A stretch of 26,395 nt of DNA, from positions 1 to 26,395 of the forward strand of contig JBFGDZ010000026.1 in the NCBI GenBank assembly GCA_041580375.1, in the 5' to 3' direction. A program made the translations under genes and the position numbers. This document shows positions 22,358-26,395 of this stretch, one piece after another (position 1 is the stretch's first letter; each line of letters starts with the position of its first letter). Source of the stretch: JAPUIN01 sp041580375. Its GTDB lineage: Bacteria > Acidobacteriota > Polarisedimenticolia > Gp22-AA2. The notes under the pieces were generated by a model. It searched no databases, was not told the DNA's origin, and saw nothing but the letters and a program-made list of their open reading frames with translations.

Positions 22358-23595
22358 ACACGAAGGCAAAGAGGAACCGGACACGGCCGGCCGGGCCGTT
22401 CATCGGCATCGAGCGGGCGATCCGGGACATCGCCGAGGGGAAATTCGTCATCGTCGTCGACGACGAGGATCGCGAGAACGAGGGCGATCTGACGATCGCC
22501 GCCGAGAAGATCACGCCCGCGGCGATCAACTTCATGGCGCGATACGGCCGCGGCCTGATCTGCATGCCGATGCTGGAGGATCGGCTGAAGCAACTGCACA
22601 TCCCGCTCATGGTCCAGGACAACACGTCCCCCTTCAACACGGCGTTCTGCGTGTCCGTCGAGGCGCGCCGCAACGTCTCGACCGGGATCTCCGCCGCGGA
22701 TCGCTGCCACACGGTCCGCGTGGCGATCGATCCGAAGACCCGGCCGGGCGATCTGACCCGTCCCGGCCACATGTTCCCGCTGCGGGCGCAGAACGGAGGC
22801 GTGCTGAAGCGGGCCGGACAGACCGAAGCGGCGGTGGATCTGGCCCGGCTGGCCGGGCTTTACCCGGCCGGCGTCATCTGCGAGATCATGAACGACGACG
22901 GAACGATGGCGCGCATTCCCGATCTGACGACCTTCTCGAAGCGCCACGGCATCGGAATGATCGCCATCGCCGATCTCATCGGCTACAGGATGCGCCACGA
23001 GCGGCTCGTCCGTCGGGTGGCGCAGCCGGAGCTTCCCACCGCGACGGGGCGGTTCCGCATCGTCGCCTACCGGTCCAGCGCGGACAGGAAGACCCACCTC
23101 GCGCTCGTGATGGGCACGATCCGTTCGACCGACAGGGTTCTCGTGCGCGTGCATTCGGAGTGCATCACCGGCGACGTGTTCGGCTCGCTGCGGTGCGACT
23201 GCGGGCCGCAGCTCCGGCGCGCGATGGAGATCATCGCGGCGGCGGGGCAGGGCGTCATCGTCTACCTGCGGCAGGAGGGGCGCGGCATCGGGCTCATCAA
23301 CAAGCTCCGCGCCTACGAGCTGCAGGATTCGGGCAGGGACACCGTCGAGGCGAACCACAAGCTCGGGTTCAAGGCCGATCACCGCGATTACGGGATCGGC
23401 GCGCAGATCCTCCGCGACCTCGGGTGCGGCACGATCCGCATCCTGACGAACAACCCCGGGAAGTTCTCCGCGCTGAGAGGCTACGGGCTGGAGATCGTGG
23501 AGCGCGTGCCGCTCGAGGTCGCGCCGAACGAGACGTCGCGCCGCTACCTCAAGACCAAGAAGGAGAAGCTGGGGCACCTGCTGTCGCTCGTCTGA
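22354..23595 (+). CDS. ribBA: Bifunctional DHBP synthase / GTP cyclohydrolase II
   Basis: Provides both riboflavin precursors. The N-terminal RibB half converts ribulose-5-phosphate to 3,4-dihydroxy-2-butanone-4-phosphate; the C-terminal RibA half opens GTP. In the 413-residue product, RibB has VVDDEDRENEGDL (34-46), RPGHMFPLRA and EIMNDDGTMAR. RibA has the zinc cysteines C270, C281 and C283 (HSECITGDVFGSLRCDCG), RQEGRGIGL from R306, and ILTNNPGK. All key residues are present in both halves, unlike some RibBA proteins with one inactive half. GTG 22354 overlaps the ribE stop (GTGA). ffh starts 23 bp after the stop, where ribH often lies. Confidence 0.97.
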   Translation: MNTKAKRNRTRPAGPFIGIERAIRDIAEGKFVIVVDDEDRENEGDLTIAAEKITPAAINFMARYGRGLICMPMLEDRLKQLHIPLMVQDNTSPFNTAFCVSVEARRNVSTGISAADRCHTVRVAIDPKTRPGDLTRPGHMFPLRAQNGGVLKRAGQTEAAVDLARLAGLYPAGVICEIMNDDGTMARIPDLTTFSKRHGIGMIAIADLIGYRMRHERLVRRVAQPELPTATGRFRIVAYRSSADRKTHLALVMGTIRSTDRVLVRVHSECITGDVFGSLRCDCGPQLRRAMEIIAAAGQGVIVYLRQEGRGIGLINKLRAYELQDSGRDTVEANHKLGFKADHRDYGIGAQILRDLGCGTIRILTNNPGKFSALRGYGLEIVERVPLEVAPNETSRRYLKTKKEKLGHLLSLV

Positions 23596-23618
23596 GCGGC
23601 GCCGGACCCCCGAAGGAC

Positions 23619-24962
23619 ATGTTCGAGGCTCTCGGCGAACGCCTTCAGAAGGCCTTCCGGACCCTCCGGGGTCACGGGCACCTCACGGAGACGGAGATCC
23701 GCGAAGGCCTGCGCGAGATCCGCATGGCGCTGCTCGAGGCGGACGTGCACGTGGGGGTGGTCAGGGAACTCATCGAACGCGTGCGCGCCAGGGCCTCCTC
23801 GGAGGCCGTCCTCCGGAGCCTGACGCCCGGCCAGCAGGTCGTGAAGGTCGTCCGGGACGAGATGATGAACGTGCTCTCCCAGGGGCCGGAGGCGCGCCTG
23901 CGCGAATCCTCGCGTCCCCCCACGGTGATCCTGATGGCCGGTCTGCAGGGATCGGGCAAGACGACGACCTCGGCGAAGCTGGCGCTCTGGCTGAAGGCCC
24001 AGGGACGCTCGCCGCTGCTCGTGGCGGCCGACGTGCGGCGGCCCGCCGCGGCGGAGCAGCTGCGCGTCCTCGGCGAGCGCGCCGGGATCCCGGTCGAGAC
24101 GGGCGGGGGGGAGGCCGCGGCGGTGGATGTGTGCCGCGGGGCGCTGCGCGAGGCGCGCCAGGTCGGGCGCGATCCCGTGATCGTCGACACCGCCGGACGA
24201 TTGCACATCGACGCGGATCTCATGTCGGAGATCGAATCGATCCGGAACGCGATCGATCCGGCGGAGATCCTCTACGTGGCGGACTCGATGACCGGCCAGG
24301 ACGCGGTTCGGTCGGCGCTGGCCTTTCACGAGCGCCTGACTCTGACCGGGGCCGTCCTGACGAAGACGGACGGCGACGCGCGGGGAGGCGCCGCACTCTC
24401 GCTGCGACACGTCACCGGGGTGCCGATCAAGTTCATCGGCGTGGGCGAAACGATCGAGGATCTCGAGCCGTTCCAGCCGGACCGGATGGTCTCCCGCATC
24501 CTCGGCATGGGGGACGTTCTGTCTCTCATCGAGAAGGCGGAATCCGTCGCGGACCGCGCGGAGGCCGACGTGCTGGCCCGGCGCCTGCGACGCGACGAGC
24601 TGACCCTCCAGGATCTCGCCGACCAGCTCGAGAAGGTCGGGCGCATGGGGTCGCTGCGGCAGATCCTGGGCATGCTGCCGGGCGCCGGAGCGCTCAGCGA
24701 CGCCGACGTGGACGAGAAGGGATTGATCCGCGCGCGCGCCATGATCGGCTCGATGACGCCGCTGGAGAGGAGCCGCCCCTCGCTCATCGACGGCAGCCGC
24801 AGGCTGCGGATCGCGCGCGGATCCGGCGCTACGGTGAGCGACGTGAACCGGCTGCTGAAGCAGTTCAGGCAGATGAAGAAGATGATGAAGACCCTGGGCC
24901 GGGGCGGAAGGGGAGCGCTGGGCCGCGCCCTGACCGGATCCGGCCGATCCTTCTCCCGCTAG
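23619..24962 (+). CDS. ffh: Signal recognition particle protein Ffh (SRP54)
   Basis: SRP GTPase that binds signal sequences and 4.5S RNA and hands ribosomes to FtsY. The 447-residue product starts MFEALGERLQKAFRTLRG, as usual for the N domain. The G domain has GLQGSGKTTTSAKLA, ADVRRPAAAEQL, DTAGRLHID, DSMTGQDAV and LTKTDGDARGG. The methionine-rich M domain (about 300-447) contains GRMGSLRQILGMLPG, the RNA-binding segment SRRLRIARGSG, and a C-terminal helix with QFRQMKKMMKTLG. ATG 23619 is chosen by homology; the frame is open far upstream only as a shadow of ribBA. It is followed by rpsP, the classic ffh-rpsP-rimM-trmD order. The 4.5S RNA gene was not found here. Confidence 0.97.
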   Translation: MFEALGERLQKAFRTLRGHGHLTETEIREGLREIRMALLEADVHVGVVRELIERVRARASSEAVLRSLTPGQQVVKVVRDEMMNVLSQGPEARLRESSRPPTVILMAGLQGSGKTTTSAKLALWLKAQGRSPLLVAADVRRPAAAEQLRVLGERAGIPVETGGGEAAAVDVCRGALREARQVGRDPVIVDTAGRLHIDADLMSEIESIRNAIDPAEILYVADSMTGQDAVRSALAFHERLTLTGAVLTKTDGDARGGAALSLRHVTGVPIKFIGVGETIEDLEPFQPDRMVSRILGMGDVLSLIEKAESVADRAEADVLARRLRRDELTLQDLADQLEKVGRMGSLRQILGMLPGAGALSDADVDEKGLIRARAMIGSMTPLERSRPSLIDGSRRLRIARGSGATVSDVNRLLKQFRQMKKMMKTLGRGGRGALGRALTGSGRSFSR

Positions 24963-25040
24963 ACGCGGCCCGCGGGGGAGAGTCGGAACGGATCGAAGGG
25001 CCCGACGGAATGCCGGGAGCGGACGGAGGTCCGACCGGCC

Positions 25041-25050
25041 GGGAGGTGAG
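25041..25050 (+). promoter_or_regulatory. Strong Shine-Dalgarno site deciding the rpsP start
   Basis: GGGAGGTGAG is close to the ideal ribosome binding site. Its GGAGG core (25042-25046) lies 7 bp before GTG 25054 and 13 bp before ATG 25060, so spacing favours the GTG start. The rest of the 91-bp ffh-rpsP gap holds only a short 5-bp hairpin (25020-25033) and no recognisable promoter. Confidence 0.6.
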
Positions 25051-25053
25051 GCA

Positions 25054-25299
25054 GTGCTGATGATCCGCCTGCGCAGAGCAGGGACCAAGAACAAGCCGTT
25101 CTATCGAGTCGTCGTCTCCGAGTCGACGCGCGTCCCGGAGGGCCGCGTGACCGAGCAGCTCGGTTACTACGACCCCACGCGGAAGCCGAAGGTCATCGAG
25201 ATCGACGTGAGCAAGGCGGATGAGTGGATCCGGCGGGGGGCACACCCGTCCGACACCGTGCGCAGCCTCATCGAGAAGGCGCGCGCGGCCCGGGCCTGA
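25054..25299 (+). CDS. rpsP: 30S ribosomal protein S16 (bS16)
   Basis: Small-subunit ribosomal protein that stabilises 16S rRNA folding during assembly. The 81-residue product has the universal N-terminus MIRLRRAGTKNKPFYRVVV after two extra residues, followed by GRVTEQLGYYDPTRKP and DEWIRRGAHPSDTVRSLI. The length is standard. GTG 25054 is preferred over ATG 25060 because of the spacing from a strong Shine-Dalgarno site, although ATG would give the more common MIRLRR start. It opens the conserved rpsP-khpA-rimM-trmD block. Confidence 0.96.
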   Translation: MLMIRLRRAGTKNKPFYRVVVSESTRVPEGRVTEQLGYYDPTRKPKVIEIDVSKADEWIRRGAHPSDTVRSLIEKARAARA

Positions 25300-25309
25300 G
25301 GAGGGACGC

Positions 25310-25558
25310 GTGGCGCCGGGACCGGATCTGAGGGCCTGGGTCGAAGCGGTGGCGCGCGACCTCGTCGATCGGCCCGATCGGGTCGCGGTGAGGGCGGTCG
25401 AGGAGGAAGGCGGGACCATCCTGGAGCTGGAGGTCGATCCCGACGAGCTCGGGCGCGTCATCGGGCGGCAGGGGCGCACGGCCCAGGCCGTGAGAACGCT
25501 GCTGGCCGTCGCGGGGGCGCGGCACGGCGGCACTTACGATCTTGAAATCCTCGAGTGA
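25310..25558 (+). CDS. khpA: KH-domain RNA-binding protein KhpA (YlqC family)
   Basis: Small single-KH RNA-binding protein, a partner of KhpB/Jag in bacteria where it has been studied, with roles in RNA metabolism and cell division. The 82-residue product has VEAVARDLVDRPDRVAV, then ELEVDPDELGRVIGRQGRTAQAVRTLL, containing the GxxG loop (GRQG) of KH domains. GTG 25310 has a strong site, GGAGG (25300-25304), 5 bp away. The frame is open further upstream but only over rpsP. The position between rpsP and rimM is the conserved location of this family. Confidence 0.94.
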   Translation: MAPGPDLRAWVEAVARDLVDRPDRVAVRAVEEEGGTILELEVDPDELGRVIGRQGRTAQAVRTLLAVAGARHGGTYDLEILE

Positions 25559-26144
25559 GGGCCGCCCTCCCCGCTCCGCCGACCCCGGTGCCGGCGAGCC
25601 CGGCCGCCCCGTCGTGGTGGCGACGGGTCTGCGCCTGCGCGGGGCCGGAGGCCGGTTGACGGCCCGGCTCGTCCGGGGGGGCGTGGACCAGTTCACGGGC
25701 CGTCGCTGGGTCCTGATCGGTCGATCCGGGGGGGAATCCACACGCTACGAGGTCGAGGAAGGCGCCGTGTACCGCGGAAAGGTGGTCCTCAGGCTCCGCG
25801 GCATCGATTCGGCCGAGGCGGCCGCCGGCCTCGTGGGTTGCGATATCTTGCTGCCCTGCAACAGGTTGGTTGCACTGCCCGCGGGCAACTATTATATTTT
25901 CGAACTGGTTGGGATGCGGGTTCGCACCCGTGACGGCCGCGACCTGGGCAGGGTCGAGGACGTGATCGAGACGGGAGGAACTCCGCTGCTTCAGATCGGG
26001 CGGGCGGACGGCGAGGCCGGCTCGCAGCGCGGGCGGGAGGTCCTGCTTCCAGCCGCGCGCGCGATCTGCGTGAACATCGACACGGCCGCCGGCTCGATCA
26101 CGGTCGATCCGCCGGAAGGGCTGCTGGAGCTTTATGAAGTTTGA
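25542..26144 (+). CDS. rimM: Ribosome maturation factor RimM
   Basis: 16S rRNA processing factor that binds uS19 and helps mature the 30S head. The C-terminal PRC-barrel is clear: YYIFELVGMRVRTRDG, LGRVEDVIETGGTPLLQI, VLLPAARAICVNIDTAAGSITVDPPEGLLEL. The N-terminal RimM barrel is divergent: ATGLRLRGAGGRLTARLV stands where most members have a GRI..HGIRGEV-type motif. The start is uncertain. TTG 25542 gives 200 residues, a 24-residue unconserved tail and a 17-bp overlap with khpA; GTG 25614 or 25617 would start just at the first conserved strand but lacks a ribosome binding site. The 3' end overlaps trmD by 11 bp. An AT-rich stretch lies at 25886-25905. Confidence 0.85.
   Translation: MKSSSEGRPPRSADPGAGEPGRPVVVATGLRLRGAGGRLTARLVRGGVDQFTGRRWVLIGRSGGESTRYEVEEGAVYRGKVVLRLRGIDSAEAAAGLVGCDILLPCNRLVALPAGNYYIFELVGMRVRTRDGRDLGRVEDVIETGGTPLLQIGRADGEAGSQRGREVLLPAARAICVNIDTAAGSITVDPPEGLLELYEV
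25870..25898 (+). promoter_or_regulatory. Possible internal promoter inside rimM, ahead of trmD
   Basis: TATATT (25893-25898) lies 17 bp after TTGCAC (25870-25875), inside the AT-richest patch of this end of the window. TATTAT (25890-25895) is an overlapping alternative -10 element. The -35 match is weak (TTG only). A start near 25905 would give trmD its own transcript with a leader of about 230 nt. The codons also encode conserved rimM residues, so this may be coincidence. Confidence 0.3.
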
Positions 26145-26395
26145 CATCGTGACGGCCTTCCCCGGCATGTTCGAGGGGCCGCTGAGCCTCAGCATCGTGA
26201 AGCGCGCGCGCGAACGCGGTCTGGTCGAGGTGCGCCTGCACGATCTGCGCGACTACGCGCCCGACCGGCACCGCAAGGTGGACGACACGCCGTACGGAGG
26301 GGGCGGGGGGATGGTCCTGATGCCCGGCCCGCTGTTCGCCGCCGTGGAGGATGTCTCCAATCGGTTCCCCTCGTCCGAGTCGCGCACGGTGCTGC
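26134..26395 (+). CDS. trmD: tRNA (guanine-N1)-methyltransferase TrmD, 3'-truncated
   Basis: SAM-dependent SPOUT enzyme that makes m1G37 in tRNAs reading CNN/CGG-type codons, preventing +1 frameshifts. Only the first 87 codons are in the window. They begin MKFDIVTAFPGMFEGPLSLSI, the standard start, and include RDYAPDRHRKVDDTPYGGGGGMVL, the conserved segment with the glycine loop. ATG 26134 lies inside the rimM 3' end (11-bp overlap), which suggests coupled translation. The knotted SAM-binding region and the C-terminal tRNA-binding domain lie beyond 26395. The order rpsP-khpA-rimM-trmD confirms the call; rplS would be expected next. Confidence 0.95.
   Translation, partial: MKFDIVTAFPGMFEGPLSLSIVKRARERGLVEVRLHDLRDYAPDRHRKVDDTPYGGGGGMVLMPGPLFAAVEDVSNRFPSSESRTVL

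Noticed and set aside
23160..23618. Upstream extension of the ffh frame into ribBA
   Set aside because: It is Arg-rich shadow sequence. Ffh homology starts at ATG 23619.
25917..25930. tRNA T-arm look-alike (CGGG-TTCGCA-CCCG)
   Set aside because: It lies in conserved rimM codons (VRTRDG region), the loop is not a proper TTCRANY, and no acceptor, D or anticodon arm is present.
1..26395. CRISPR arrays, insertion sequences, prophage or defence genes
   Set aside because: I saw no regularly spaced direct repeats, transposase, integrase or nuclease motifs; all sizeable frames are explained by housekeeping genes.

Overview
The window is a gene-dense, GC-rich (roughly 70% by eye) stretch of bacterial chromosome. 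It holds 27 protein-coding genes, 26 on the + strand and one on the - strand. Two are cut by the window edges: dnaJ on the left and trmD on the right. I found no tRNA, rRNA, insertion sequence, prophage, CRISPR array or origin. A lipobox protein, a PilT retraction ATPase and a periplasmic-type lytic transglycosylase point to a Gram-negative, piliated bacterium. High GC, frequent GTG starts and the gene order would fit Acidobacteriota or a neighbouring deep phylum. That placement is a low-confidence impression, not a measured result.

Layout. (1) 1-1864: end of a chaperone unit, dnaJ (class I) then prmA. (2) 1903-2912: ilvE alone, with its own sigma70-type promoter and GC-rich hairpins after it. 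(3) 3022-4301: pilT with its own promoter. (4) 4385-11067: alaS with a perfect TATAAT box, followed by a coupled run of a lytic transglycosylase, an adenosine-deaminase-family enzyme and a membrane glycosyltransferase carrying an N-terminal PA14 domain. (5) 11108-12502, - strand: a phosphohexomutase, convergent with the glycosyltransferase across a small hairpin and divergent from the next block. (6) 12514-18786: pgsA, DUF502, plsC, cinA, thpR, plsY, gpsA and cpsB, joined mostly by 1-4 bp stop/start overlaps. This is a glycerophospholipid operon holding GpsA, PlsY, PlsC and PgsA; CdsA and PlsX are not here. (7) 18811-26395: a second long unit of TPR lipoprotein, ftsY, ribD, ribE, ribBA, ffh, rpsP, khpA, rimM and trmD. 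It combines both SRP GTPases, riboflavin synthesis without ribH, and the classic rpsP-khpA-rimM-trmD ribosome-maturation set.

Working together. Region 6 reduces DHAP to glycerol-3-phosphate (GpsA), acylates it twice (PlsY, PlsC) and, after CDP activation elsewhere, makes phosphatidylglycerol-phosphate (PgsA). Region 7 pairs protein targeting (FtsY, Ffh) with ribosome assembly and flavin supply. Regions 3 and 7 each hold a likely type IV pilus component: PilT and a PilF-like TPR lipoprotein.

Most of this is core housekeeping, and I see no convincing new defence or mobile system. The points most worth a second look are the PA14-glycosyltransferase fusion, the alaS promoter that rules out the upstream ATG, the two mutually exclusive pairings in the pgsA leader, riboflavin genes set between ftsY and ffh, and an AT-rich promoter-like island inside rimM.
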